In this document: positions 16,241 to 25,343 of the stretch, one piece after another | How positions within the stretch are numbered: the first letter of the stretch is position 1 | How the letters are laid out: each line of letters opens with the position of its first letter | Source: Eubacteriales bacterium | Lineage (GTDB): Bacteria; Bacillota; JASUSC01 | Length of the DNA: 36,318 nt | Reading direction: 5' to 3' | NCBI GenBank assembly: GCA_030446285.1 | Contig: JASUSC010000011.1 | Coordinates: 1 to 36,318 of the forward strand | Program-made: the position numbers and the translations under genes | Notes under the pieces: generated by a model | Databases searched by the model: none | Seen by the model: only the letters and a program-made list of their open reading frames with translations | Told to the model about the DNA's origin: nothing

Positions 16241-17197
16241 ATGCCTTTTATCCTGGACTTTGAGCGACCAATTTTTGAATTAGAGAATAAAATTCAAGAA
16301 CTGCGCCAGTTTTCTGCAGAGAAAGAAATAGATTTATCCGAAGAGATTTCCACCCTGGAAAAAAAAGCGGCCCGGTTGAAAGAAGATACCTACCGCAACC
16401 TCACTCCCTGGCAGAAGGTGCAGATTGCCCGCCATCCAGAACGCCCGTCGGTTTTGGACTACATAAATTTTTTTGTCGAAGATTTTGTGGAGCTGAAAGG
16501 TGACCGCCGTTATGGTGACGACCCGGCGGTGGTTGGCGGTATTGGGCGGTTCCGGGGCCGGCCGGTAACGATTATCGGCCATGTTAAAGGCCGGGGCACC
16601 AAGGAAAACATCGCTCGCAATTTCGGGATGGTACATCCGGAAGGTAACCGCAAAGCGGTCCGGTTGATGAAGCAGGCTGAGAAATTCCGCCGTCCGGTTA
16701 TTTGCTTTATCGACACGCCAGGCGCCTATCCCGGCGAGGGGGCCGAAGAGAGGGGACAGGGGGAGGCTATTGCCGCCAGCCTCCTCACCATGGCCACCCT
16801 GCGTACCCCTCTGATTTCGGTGGTTATTGGCGAAGGGGGAAGTGGCGGCGCCTTGGCCTTAGGAATGGGAGACCGGGTGCTCATGCTGGAGCATGCCGTC
16901 TATTCTATCATCAGTCCGGAGCAGTTTGCCAATATCCTCTGGAAAGAACCCGGACGGGCCCAGGAAGCAGCCGGTTTGATGAAAATGACGGCCCAGGATT
17001 TGCTGGCGTTTGGGGTTATCGATGAGATTGTCCCCGAACCTCTGGGCGGCGCCCACCGGGAGCCGGAACAAATGGCGGCAATTCTCGCCGATTGTATCGA
17101 GAAGCATTTGCGGGAAATTGAGGAGATGGGAGAGGAAGAGCGGCTACACCGGCGTTGCCAGCGTTTTCGGAGAATGGGAGCTGTGGTGGAAGAATAA
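16241..17197 (+). CDS. accA: Acetyl-CoA carboxylase carboxyltransferase alpha subunit
   Basis: This is a 318-residue partner of AccD in the heterotetrameric carboxyltransferase. The N-terminal helical part (FILDFERPIFELENKIQEL) and the core motifs LKGDRRYGDDPAVVGGIG, NFGMVHPEGNRKA, FIDTPGAYPG and GEGGSGGALALG are all standard. AGGAGG precedes ATG 16241. It leads directly to pfkA after about 54 bases, and no terminator is visible between, so lipid precursor and lower-glycolysis genes may share transcription. Confidence 0.97.
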   Translation: MPFILDFERPIFELENKIQELRQFSAEKEIDLSEEISTLEKKAARLKEDTYRNLTPWQKVQIARHPERPSVLDYINFFVEDFVELKGDRRYGDDPAVVGGIGRFRGRPVTIIGHVKGRGTKENIARNFGMVHPEGNRKAVRLMKQAEKFRRPVICFIDTPGAYPGEGAEERGQGEAIAASLLTMATLRTPLISVVIGEGGSGGALALGMGDRVLMLEHAVYSIISPEQFANILWKEPGRAQEAAGLMKMTAQDLLAFGVIDEIVPEPLGGAHREPEQMAAILADCIEKHLREIEEMGEEERLHRRCQRFRRMGAVVEE

Positions 17198-17218
17198 GCC
17201 ACATAGGACTGGCAGTAG

Positions 17219-18214
<996 letters not shown>

Positions 18215-18231
18215 GCGGTGGAGGGAAGAAC

Positions 18232-19980
18232 ATGCGGCGGACCAAAATTGTCTGTACCATTGGCCCCGCCAGCGATAGTGTCGAAATACTGAAAGAGATG
18301 ATGCTGGCCGGCATGAACGTTGCCCGGCTTAATTTTTCCCACGGAACCCACGAAGAACATGCCCGCCGGGTGGAAAACATCCGCCGGGCGGCTCAGGAAG
18401 TGGGGAAAAACATCGCCCTCATGCTGGATACTAAAGGGCCGGAGATTAGAACGGGGCCCGTCCGGGAAGGTCAGGTAATGCTGGAAGCCGGGCAGCGGAT
18501 AGTTCTCACCGGCCGGGAGGTGCCGGGAGATGCCCGGGAGGTTTCTGTTACCTATCCCGACCTGGCCCGGCAGCTGCGGCCGGGGCAGAGGATTCTCATT
18601 GCCGATGGAGTTATCGAACTTAAGGTGGAGGATACGCAGGACCAGGACATTATTTGCCGGGTGGTGGCCGGAGGCCCCCTGGGCAGTCACAAAAACCTCC
18701 ACGTACCGGGGGTTTCCCTCGATCTGCCCGCTTTGACAGAGAAGGATATCGCCGATATCAATTTTGCCATTGAGCACAAGTTTGACTTCATCGCCGCTTC
18801 CTTTGTTCGGCGGGCGGCTGACGTCCTGGCTATCCGCCGGGTTCTGGAAGAGCGGGGAGTCAACATTGCCATTATTGCCAAAATCGAAAATCACGAAGGC
18901 GTGGAAAAGATTGACGAAATCTTAAAAGTGGCGAGCGGCATAATGGTGGCCCGGGGAGATTTGGGAGTAGATTTGCCGCCAGAAGAGGTTCCCCTCATTC
19001 AGAAGAAAATCATTGAAAAATGTAACCGGGCCGGTAAGCCGGTCATTACCGCCACCCAGATGCTGGAATCGATGATCAACAATCCTCGTCCCACCCGGGC
19101 CGAAGCGGCAGACGTGGCCAATGCCATTCTGGACGGTACCGATGCCGTCATGCTTTCCGGCGAGACGGCGGCCGGCAAGTACCCGGTGGAAGCGGTAAAA
19201 ACTATGGCCCGCATTGCCGCCCGGGCGGAGGAGGCCCTCACCTATCTCCGTACCTACCCGCCGGAGAAAGACGGAAGCAAGACTGTTACCGATGCCATCA
19301 GCCATGCCGGCTGCACCGCGGCGGCGGAATTGAAAGCGGCGGCCATTATTACTTCCACCAAGTCCGGCTACACGGCGCGGATGGTTTCCAAATACCGGCC
19401 CCGGGCTCCTATTGTTGCCGTAACTCCCAGCATGGAGGTGGTTCGCCGTCTGGCCCTAGTCTGGGGGGTGCAGCCCCTTTTGGTGAAAGAAACCAGCGGC
19501 ACCGACGAGATGATTGCAGCGGCCATTAAAGTGGCCCTCTCCGCTGGGTTCATTAAAGCAGGCGACTTGGTGGTGATAACGGCCGGGGTACCGGTAGGAG
19601 TGCCGGGGACTACCAACCTGCTCAAAGTCCACGTGGTGGGCGATATCCTGGCCCGCGGCCAGGGGATAGGCAGTCGGGCGGTAACAGGACGAATTAGGAT
19701 TGCCCGCACGCCCAAGGAAGCGCGGGAAAAGCTCCAGGAGGGAGAAATTTTAGTTACCGAAGCCACCGACCGGGATTTTATGCCGGTGCTGGAGCGGGCG
19801 GCAGCCATAATTACGGAGACGGGAGGGTTGACTTCCCACGCTGCCATTGTCGGATTGGAATTGGGGATTCCGGTTATCGTAGGAGTGGACGGAGCCACCA
19901 GTATTCTTCCCGACGGCGAAATAGTGACAGTGGATGGTGCCAGAGGAATTATTTACCGCGGCGTCAGCAGGGTATTGTAA
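18232..19980 (+). CDS. pyk: Pyruvate kinase with C-terminal PEP-utilizing domain
   Basis: This enzyme converts phosphoenolpyruvate and ADP to pyruvate and ATP. The 582-residue protein has the barrel (RRTKIVCTIGPASDS, LNFSHGT, MLDTKGPEIRTG, MVARGDLGVD and KPVITATQMLESM), then the allosteric domain, then an extra domain of about 100 residues with TETGGLTSHAAIVGLELGIP. That last block is the mobile phosphohistidine-domain motif of PEP synthase/PPDK, found at the end of pyruvate kinases in Bacillus and many anaerobes. ATG 18232 behind GGTGGAGGG fits the family. The earlier in-frame ATG 18211 overlaps the pfkA stop but lacks an SD. A terminator overlaps the pyk stop. Confidence 0.96.
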   Translation: MRRTKIVCTIGPASDSVEILKEMMLAGMNVARLNFSHGTHEEHARRVENIRRAAQEVGKNIALMLDTKGPEIRTGPVREGQVMLEAGQRIVLTGREVPGDAREVSVTYPDLARQLRPGQRILIADGVIELKVEDTQDQDIICRVVAGGPLGSHKNLHVPGVSLDLPALTEKDIADINFAIEHKFDFIAASFVRRAADVLAIRRVLEERGVNIAIIAKIENHEGVEKIDEILKVASGIMVARGDLGVDLPPEEVPLIQKKIIEKCNRAGKPVITATQMLESMINNPRPTRAEAADVANAILDGTDAVMLSGETAAGKYPVEAVKTMARIAARAEEALTYLRTYPPEKDGSKTVTDAISHAGCTAAAELKAAAIITSTKSGYTARMVSKYRPRAPIVAVTPSMEVVRRLALVWGVQPLLVKETSGTDEMIAAAIKVALSAGFIKAGDLVVITAGVPVGVPGTTNLLKVHVVGDILARGQGIGSRAVTGRIRIARTPKEAREKLQEGEILVTEATDRDFMPVLERAAAIITETGGLTSHAAIVGLELGIPVIVGVDGATSILPDGEIVTVDGARGIIYRGVSRVL

Positions 19981-19993
19981 GCCCTGCTTTTTT
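19966..19993 (+). terminator. Intrinsic terminator of pyk
   Basis: AGCAGGG and CCCTGCT form a perfect 7-bp stem whose 5' arm is the last pyk codons and whose loop contains the stop, followed by a T-run. Confidence 0.88.
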
Positions 19994-20068
19994 ATTTTTC
20001 GCCCCGTTCTAAAGAGGAAAGAATAGCCATATAAATGGTAAATGTAAACCGGGGTGTAGGGAGGGTGG

Positions 20069-21238
20069 ATGGTGAAAAGGAAGCTGGCACTTTTGGCTTT
20101 TATCCTGATTTTTTTCTTGACGGGGATTTTGCCGGCCGGGGCTCAGGAGGAAGAGGAGATTGAGACCACTGCTGAGTCGGCCCTTTTAATGGAGTACACT
20201 TCCGGCCAGATTCTCTACCAGAAAAATCCCCATAAAAAGCTGCCGCCGGCCAGCATGACCAAGGTGATGACCATGCTCTTAGCTGTGGAGGCGGTGGAAC
20301 AGGGCCGGGTGAAACTCTCCGACATGGTAACGGCCAGTGAGAATGCCTGGGAGATGGGTGGGTCAGAAATTTTCTTAGCTCCCCAGGAGAAAATGTCTTT
20401 CCGGGACCTGCTCATAGCCATTGCCGTGGAGTCGGCCAACGACGCCTGCGTGGCCGTGGCGGAGCATTTGGCGGGGAGCGAAAAGGCCTTCGTGCGCATG
20501 ATGAACAAAAAGGCGCAGGAGCTGGGGCTGAAGAACACCCATTTCGTCAACAGCCACGGTCTTCCGGCTAAAAATCACTACACCAGCGCTTACGACATGG
20601 CAGTTTTGTTCCGGGAAGCTTTCCGGCATCCTCTTTTTCGAGAGGTCAGCAAAATTAAAGAATACGAGCTCCGGGGCGGGAAAAATAAGCTGTATAACAC
20701 CAACAAGCTGCTCTGGTGGTACGACGGTGCCGACGGCGGGAAAACGGGCTGGACGGAAGAAGCTAAATACTGCCTGACCTCTACCGTCAAGCGGGACGGC
20801 CTGCGCCTCATCGCGGTGGTCATGGGGGTACCGGAGGCCCGCGGTAACTTCCGCGAGTCGATGAAACTGTACAACTGGGGTTTTGCTCGTTTTGAGGCCA
20901 TTCCGGTGAAAGAGAAAGGGGCCTATGTAGCCCGCTTGCCGGTAAATCAAGGGATAAAGGAACAAGTGGAAGCAGTAGCGGAAGACGACATTGCCGTCCT
21001 GGTGACGAAAGGGGAAGACGTCGCCATCTGCACCAAAATTAATCTGGTTTCCTCCGTGACGGCACCGGTGCCCAAAGGGAAAAAAGTGGGCGAAATTCTC
21101 GTTTTTCGGAAAGGAAAACTGATAACCAAAGGGAATGTGGTAACGGGGGAGGCGGTCGCCCGCGACACCCTGGCCGGCCAGATGAAGGAAATGGTTTACC
21201 GTCTCTTCACTTTTGCTCGCCTTCCGGCTACCCCTTAA
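20069..21238 (+). CDS. dacF: D-alanyl-D-alanine carboxypeptidase (DacF-type)
   Basis: This is a 389-residue secreted penicillin-binding protein of the S11 family that trims the last D-Ala of peptidoglycan stem peptides. The signal peptide is KRKLALLAFILIFFLTGILPAGAQ. Active-site motifs are SMTK (Ser62-Lys65), SAN (122-124) and KTG (225-227). A beta-rich C-terminal domain and an amphipathic tail (MKEMVYRLFTFARL) probably hold it at the membrane. GGGAGGG precedes ATG 20069. It lies directly upstream of spoIIAA-spoIIAB-sigF, as dacF does in Bacillus and clostridia, which supports the dacF name over a generic dacA. Confidence 0.92.
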   Translation: MVKRKLALLAFILIFFLTGILPAGAQEEEEIETTAESALLMEYTSGQILYQKNPHKKLPPASMTKVMTMLLAVEAVEQGRVKLSDMVTASENAWEMGGSEIFLAPQEKMSFRDLLIAIAVESANDACVAVAEHLAGSEKAFVRMMNKKAQELGLKNTHFVNSHGLPAKNHYTSAYDMAVLFREAFRHPLFREVSKIKEYELRGGKNKLYNTNKLLWWYDGADGGKTGWTEEAKYCLTSTVKRDGLRLIAVVMGVPEARGNFRESMKLYNWGFARFEAIPVKEKGAYVARLPVNQGIKEQVEAVAEDDIAVLVTKGEDVAICTKINLVSSVTAPVPKGKKVGEILVFRKGKLITKGNVVTGEAVARDTLAGQMKEMVYRLFTFARLPATP

Positions 21239-21276
21239 AAGTAGTGCTTTTCCGACAACTTTTTTACCATTATTTT

Positions 21277-21306
21277 GCAGGAATTCAGTGGCAAAATGGC
21301 GAATTA
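21277..21306 (+). promoter_or_regulatory. Sigma-H promoter of the spoIIA operon
   Basis: GCAGGAATT and GGCGAATTA, separated by 12 bases, match the sigma-H consensus (RnAGGAwWW and RnnGAATww) at every defined position. It stands 30 bases upstream of the spoIIAA start, the promoter type known for spoIIA in Bacillus. About 20 bases upstream, TCCGACA (21251-21257) is one base away from an inverted 0A box, a possible Spo0A site. Confidence 0.85.
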
Positions 21307-21309
21307 AGA

Positions 21310-21336
21310 CCCCACCTGACAAGGGAGGGGTTTTTT
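21310..21336 (+). terminator. Terminator-like hairpin holding the spoIIAA SD
   Basis: CCCCACC and GGAGGGG form a stem with one A-A mismatch, followed by six T residues and then the spoIIAA ATG. The 3' arm is the spoIIAA Shine-Dalgarno. Read-through RNA from dacF would form it, while RNA begun at the sigma-H promoter (start near 21311-21314) would lack much of the 5' arm. Confidence 0.6.
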
Positions 21337-21687
21337 ATGTTGCTGGACATGGAACTCAAGGGGAACATTCTCGTGGTCAGGCCGGAAGGGGAGCTGGATC
21401 TGACGGCGGCCGAAACCTTCCGGAAGAAGGTAGATGAGGCCATGGCCGCTTCCGGGGCTCTCCATCTGCTCATAGCTTTGGAGAAAGTGGAGTTTATCGA
21501 CAGTTCCGGGCTGGGAGCAATTTTGGGGCGTTACAAACAGGTGACGGACCGAAAGGGTAGAGTAGCCCTTGCCGGTGCTTCCCCAGCGGTGAGAAGGGTT
21601 CTGGAGCTGGCCGGGTTACCTCGGATTATGAAGCTTTACCGGGAGGAGAAGGAAGCCCTCCGGGAAATGGCCGCGGAGGCATCTTAA
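21337..21687 (+). CDS. spoIIAA: Anti-sigma F factor antagonist SpoIIAA
   Basis: This STAS-domain protein of 116 residues, when unphosphorylated, binds SpoIIAB and frees sigma-F in the forespore. Hallmarks are GNILVVRPEGELDLTAAETF and the phosphorylated serine in EFIDSSGLGAILGRYK. The ORF track extends upstream to 21244, but those 31 residues cross the sigma-H promoter. ATG 21337, after GGGAGGGG, matches the family start. spoIIAB follows after 21 bases. Confidence 0.96.
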   Translation: MLLDMELKGNILVVRPEGELDLTAAETFRKKVDEAMAASGALHLLIALEKVEFIDSSGLGAILGRYKQVTDRKGRVALAGASPAVRRVLELAGLPRIMKLYREEKEALREMAAEAS

Positions 21688-21708
21688 TAAGCAGCGGGAG
21701 GAAGGAAG

Positions 21709-22149
21709 ATGAAGAAGAGGCTTAACTGGGTAAAGTTCCAGTTTGCGGCCCGCCCGGAAAACATCGCTCTGGCCCGGGTGGCGGCTGCTTCCTTTGCCAG
21801 CCAGCTGGATTGGAATTTGGCCGATCTCGATGAAATTAAAGTTGCTGTTTCTGAAGCGGTGAGCAACGCCATTATCCACGGTTACGACCGCAACCCCGAG
21901 GGGGTAGTGGAACTGGAGATGAGCCTTCTTGAAGGCGAGGTCCTGGAATTTATCGTCCGGGACAGCGGTAAGGGCATACCCGATGTAAAGCAGGCCATGG
22001 AACCGGCCTTTTCCACCCTGCCGGACAGCATGGGATTAGGCTTTACCTTCATGCAATCTTTTATGGACGAATTGGAAGTTGAATCCAGTCCGGGCCGGGG
22101 AACCACGGTAACCATGCGGAAAAAGTTCCCTGCCGAAGCTGGGGTGTAA
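21709..22149 (+). CDS. spoIIAB: Anti-sigma F factor SpoIIAB
   Basis: This is a 146-residue GHKL-fold serine kinase that holds sigma-F inactive and phosphorylates SpoIIAA. Visible motifs are the N box EIKVAVSEAVSNAIIHGY, the G1 box VRDSGKGIPD and the G2 region DSMGLGFTFMQSFMD. The SD GGGAGGAAGGAAG is strong. The stop is three bases from the sigF start, so the two are tightly coupled, as expected for anti-sigma and sigma. Confidence 0.96.
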   Translation: MKKRLNWVKFQFAARPENIALARVAAASFASQLDWNLADLDEIKVAVSEAVSNAIIHGYDRNPEGVVELEMSLLEGEVLEFIVRDSGKGIPDVKQAMEPAFSTLPDSMGLGFTFMQSFMDELEVESSPGRGTTVTMRKKFPAEAGV

Positions 22150-22152
22150 ACA

Positions 22153-22938
22153 ATGGGCAACTCTTTTGCCGGGATGAACTTACCCCACTTTCCCCTGCTT
22201 TCAGAAGAAGAGATAATGGATCTTTTGCGCAAGGCTCGGCAGGGGGATGCGGAGGCGCGGGAAAAACTCATCAACTGCAACCTGCGGCTGGTTTTCAACC
22301 TCGTTCAGCGTTTTCAGAACCGCGGCTACGATATGGAGGACCTCTTTCAAATCGGCACCATCGGCCTCATTAAAGCTATTGACAAGTTCGATTTCAGTTA
22401 CGGGGTGCGCTTTTCAACCTACGCCGTACCTTTGATTATCGGCGAGATTAGGAGATTTTTGCGGGACGACGGGCCGGTCAAGGTGACCCGGTCGCTAAAA
22501 GAAACGGCCAATAAAGTCAAGCAGGTGAAGGAGAAAATCGTCCGGGAGCAGAACCGGGAGCCTACCATCGGCGAAATAGCCCGGGAGCTGAATCTGTCCC
22601 GGGAAGAGGTAGTAGAAGCCCTGGAAGCTTTGCAGAGTCCGGCTTCCTTTTATGACACCCTCTACCAGGACGACGGCGATCCCATTTTTCTCCTGGACCA
22701 GCTGGCGGAGGATGACGGTGACGCTACTCGCTTACTGGACCGCTTGGCGGTGAAGGAGGCCCTGACAGAGCTGGACGACCGGGAAAAGGCCATTATCCTC
22801 ATGCGTTTCTTCCAGGACAAAACCCAGATGGAAGTTGCCAGGAAATTAGGGATTTCCCAGGTTCAGGTTTCCCGCCTGGAAAGACAGGCCCTGCGCAAAA
22901 TTCGGCTGCGCTTGGAGGGGAAAGGGGAAGAAAAATAG
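22153..22938 (+). CDS. sigF: RNA polymerase sigma-F factor
   Basis: This is the forespore sigma factor of 261 residues. Region 2 reads INCNLRLVFNLVQRF...DLFQIGTIGLIKAIDKFDF...FSTYAVPLIIGEIRRFLRDDG, region 3 KVTRSLKETANKVKQ, and region 4 LDDREKAIILMRFFQDKTQMEVARKLGISQVQVSRLE. The related sigma-G would have a similar sequence, but position after spoIIAB fixes the identity. A perfect terminator follows 16 bases downstream, closing the operon. Confidence 0.96.
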   Translation: MGNSFAGMNLPHFPLLSEEEIMDLLRKARQGDAEAREKLINCNLRLVFNLVQRFQNRGYDMEDLFQIGTIGLIKAIDKFDFSYGVRFSTYAVPLIIGEIRRFLRDDGPVKVTRSLKETANKVKQVKEKIVREQNREPTIGEIARELNLSREEVVEALEALQSPASFYDTLYQDDGDPIFLLDQLAEDDGDATRLLDRLAVKEALTELDDREKAIILMRFFQDKTQMEVARKLGISQVQVSRLERQALRKIRLRLEGKGEEK

Positions 22939-22954
22939 GAATGTTGTACCAACG

Positions 22955-22977
22955 TCGCCTCTCGGAGGCGATTTTTT
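22955..22977 (+). terminator. Intrinsic terminator of the spoIIA operon
   Basis: TCGCCTC and GAGGCGA form a 7-bp stem, followed by six T residues. Confidence 0.9.
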
Positions 22978-23044
22978 GTCGATGCATATTTTTCGGCCGC
23001 AAGGAAAATCTTAAACTCAGAAAAAGTGGAAAGGGGGCTGTGAG

Positions 23045-23239
23045 ATGTTTATCAAAGTGATGGAACTGGTAGGAGAGTCGCCCGATAACTGGCGGGATGC
23101 CGTGGAAAGCGCTGTCCGTCAAGCTTCCCGCAGCGTACCCAATATTACCGGTGTAGAAGTTACCAACCTGACGGCCAACGTGGAAAACGGTCGCCTGACC
23201 GAATTCAAGGCTAATGTGAAGATTGCCTACACCGATTAG
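23045..23239 (+). CDS. Dodecin family protein
   Basis: This is a 64-residue dodecin-type protein (FIKVMELVGESPDNWRDAVESAV and GVEVTNLTANVENGRLTEFKANVKI), which assembles into a hollow 12-mer that binds flavins or CoA in other species. The SD AAAGGGGG precedes ATG 23045. It sits alone between the spoIIA and spoVA operons. A weak GCATA / GGAAAATCT pair about 55 bases upstream might be a forespore promoter, but its fit is poor. Confidence 0.88.
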   Translation: MFIKVMELVGESPDNWRDAVESAVRQASRSVPNITGVEVTNLTANVENGRLTEFKANVKIAYTD

Positions 23240-23258
23240 GGCAAAGGTTAGCAGGAAG

Positions 23259-23280
23259 GGCACCCTCCGGCCGGGGTGTC
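23259..23280 (+). terminator. Hairpin after dodecin gene
   Basis: GGCACCC pairs with GGGTGTC (one G-U) around an 8-base loop, 20 bases after the dodecin stop. There is no proper T-run, so termination would be weak. Confidence 0.4.
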
Positions 23281-23345
23281 CTTAAAAATTTTATCTTTTC
23301 TGAGGAGCGAAGGCTGCGAAATCCAGACGAAAGGGGGGTGTTCCT

Positions 23346-23816
23346 ATGCCCAAGGTAACCCTGCAGCAAAGCCAGAGTGAGGCGGAAAAGTGGGCTTATA
23401 AGAAACTAGTAAGTCGTTTTCAGCCCCGACCGCCGGTGGTGCGCAACGCCTTCTGGGCTTTTGTGGTCGGCGGCTTGATCTGTGTCCTTGGTCAGGTATT
23501 TATTAATCTTTACCGCCAGGCGGGTCTGGCGGAGACGGAAGCGGCCACCGGAGCATCTATTACTTTGGTTTTTTTGTCAGCTTTACTTACCGGGATTGGC
23601 GTATACGACCAGATCGGCAGGTTTGCCGGCGCCGGTTCTGTCGTCCCCATTACCGGGTTTGCCAATTCCATCGTGGCGCCGGCCCTGGAATTCAAACAGG
23701 AAGGCTTAATTTTCGGAGTAGCGGCCCGGCTTTTTACCTTTGCCGGACCGGTCCTGGTTTACGGGTTTGTCACCTCCTGGCTGATCGGTCTGGCTTACTA
23801 CCTCTTGAAGTTTTGA
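23346..23816 (+). CDS. spoVAC: Stage V sporulation protein AC
   Basis: This is a 156-residue membrane protein with about four hydrophobic segments, part of the SpoVA channel that moves dipicolinic acid into the forespore and releases it at germination. Typical features are the charged N-terminus (SEAEKWAYKKLVSRFQPRPP), AFVVGGLICVLGQ and AGAGSVVPITGFANSIVAPA. GGGGGGTGTTCCT precedes ATG 23346. spoVAD and spoVAE follow closely, giving the minimal C-D-E set found in clostridia without spoVAA, AB or AF. Confidence 0.95.
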   Translation: MPKVTLQQSQSEAEKWAYKKLVSRFQPRPPVVRNAFWAFVVGGLICVLGQVFINLYRQAGLAETEAATGASITLVFLSALLTGIGVYDQIGRFAGAGSVVPITGFANSIVAPALEFKQEGLIFGVAARLFTFAGPVLVYGFVTSWLIGLAYYLLKF

Positions 23817-23838
23817 GGGAAGAAGGAGGAGGCTTGCT

Positions 23839-24867
23839 TTGCAGGCGGCAAAAAAAGTGGGGAAGCAGACAATAAAGTTCACCCAGCCTCCCTGCATTAT
23901 CTCCACCCATACGGTGGTGGGACCTAAGGAGGGGAGGGGACCGCTGGGCAAATTTTTTGACTATACCATCCCGGACAACCTGTGGGGGGAGCAGAGTTTT
24001 GAGAAGTGCGAGCAGAAGATGTTGCAGGAAGCCTTGGAGCAGGCCTTGCAGAAGGCCAATCTTTCCCCGCAGCAGGTGGACTATTTGCTAGCAGGAGATC
24101 TCTTGAACCAGATCATTTGCGCCAACTATACGGCCCGTAATCTGGGTATACCTTTTCTCGGCCTCTACGGCGCCTGTTCCACCATGGCGGAAGCCCTGAT
24201 TTTAGGAGCTATGCTGATCGACGGCGGATACGCCAATTACGTTTTAGGAGGCGCCAGTAGCCATTATGACACGGCGGAACGGCAGTATCGTTATCCCACC
24301 GAACAGGGTGTGCAGCGCCCGCCAACGGCCCAGTGGACGGTAACGGGGGCAGGCGGGTTTCTCCTGGCCCATCCTTCCCTGGCTCCGGCCGGGCCGGGAC
24401 TCAAGGTTACTTTTGCTACCTTAGGAAGGGTAATCGACATGGCCATTGCCGATGTCAACAATATGGGGGCGGCCATGGCCCCGGCGGCGGTAGATACCAT
24501 CATTCAGCACTTTAAAGACACGGGCCGCAGCCCGGTGGACTATCAGCTTATTATCACCGGTGATTTGGGCAGCCTGGGCAAGACTCTGTGCCTGAACATG
24601 TTGGAGAAAGCCGGTTATGATGTGGAAAAGATTTACACCGACTGCGGTGTGCTCATTTACGACCCGAGCCAGGATACCCACTGCGGCGGCAGCGGCTGCG
24701 GCTGTTCGGCGGTGGTAATGGCTGCTTACGTTTTCCGGCGGATGCAGGAGGGAGCCTACCGGCGGGTGCTGTTTGCCGGTACCGGGGCCCTGATGAGTCC
24801 TACCAGCGTGTGGCAGGGAGAAACTATCCCGGGCATTGCCCATGCTGTGGCTATCGAGTTCTTTTAG
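23839..24867 (+). CDS. spoVAD: Stage V sporulation protein AD
   Basis: This is a 342-residue soluble SpoVA subunit with a thiolase/ketoacyl-synthase-like fold that binds dipicolinate. Markers are STHTVVGPKEGRGPLG, YGACSTMAEALILGAMLIDGG, NNMGAAMAPAAVDTI and GSGCGCSAVVMAAYV. The start is TTG 23839, behind a very strong GAAGGAGGAGG. It lies 22 bases after spoVAC. Confidence 0.96.
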   Translation: MQAAKKVGKQTIKFTQPPCIISTHTVVGPKEGRGPLGKFFDYTIPDNLWGEQSFEKCEQKMLQEALEQALQKANLSPQQVDYLLAGDLLNQIICANYTARNLGIPFLGLYGACSTMAEALILGAMLIDGGYANYVLGGASSHYDTAERQYRYPTEQGVQRPPTAQWTVTGAGGFLLAHPSLAPAGPGLKVTFATLGRVIDMAIADVNNMGAAMAPAAVDTIIQHFKDTGRSPVDYQLIITGDLGSLGKTLCLNMLEKAGYDVEKIYTDCGVLIYDPSQDTHCGGSGCGCSAVVMAAYVFRRMQEGAYRRVLFAGTGALMSPTSVWQGETIPGIAHAVAIEFF

Positions 24868-24880
24868 AGGAGGGGAGAAA

Positions 24881-25240
24881 GTGATTTTTCTCAAGGCTTT
24901 TCTGGTGGGAGGGGCCATCTGTCTTTTGGCTCAACTTCTCATGGACCTCACTTCCTACCGGATTACTCCCGCCCATATTCTGGTAGGTTTTGTCAGCGGG
25001 GGAGCGGTGCTTAGCGCCCTGGGACTTTACCAACCGCTGGTGAAGTTTGCCGGCGCCGGGGCTACTGTGCCCCTTCCCGGTTTCGGCCATTTGCTGGCCC
25101 AGGGAGCCATTAAGGGTGCGGCCCAGAAGGGTTTGTTAGGGGCCCTGGGAGGCGGGCTGGAGGCGGCGGCGGCCGGGGTGATGGCGGCGGTGGTTTTCGG
25201 ATATCTGGTGGCGGTTCTTTTTACCCCCCGGGGCGATTGA
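24881..25240 (+). CDS. spoVAE: Stage V sporulation protein AE
   Basis: This is a 119-residue membrane subunit of the SpoVA channel with about four hydrophobic stretches and the SpoVAC-like KFAGAGATVPLPGFGH motif. The ORF track begins at 24836 inside spoVAD. GTG 24881, behind AGGAGGGGAG and giving VIFLKAFLVGGAICLLAQ, is the family start. A terminator follows immediately. Confidence 0.95.
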   Translation: MIFLKAFLVGGAICLLAQLLMDLTSYRITPAHILVGFVSGGAVLSALGLYQPLVKFAGAGATVPLPGFGHLLAQGAIKGAAQKGLLGALGGGLEAAAAGVMAAVVFGYLVAVLFTPRGD

Positions 25241-25242
25241 GA

Positions 25243-25265
25243 ACTGGCAACAGGTCCGGTTTTTT
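25243..25265 (+). terminator. Terminator of the spoVA operon
   Basis: ACTGG pairs with CCGGT (one U-G) around an 8-base loop and is followed by a T-run, right after the spoVAE stop. Confidence 0.6.
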
Positions 25266-25343
25266 CACGGTCGGGGGATGGGAATAATCCTGCCGCATAT
25301 GGTCAAACTATGAATGAGAAAAATTTTCCAGGGAGGTATAGCT

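Noticed and set aside
22975-23010. 0A-like box and forespore promoter before the dodecin gene
   Set aside because: TTTGTCGAT and GCATA/GGAAAATCT each miss key positions; too weak to list as features.
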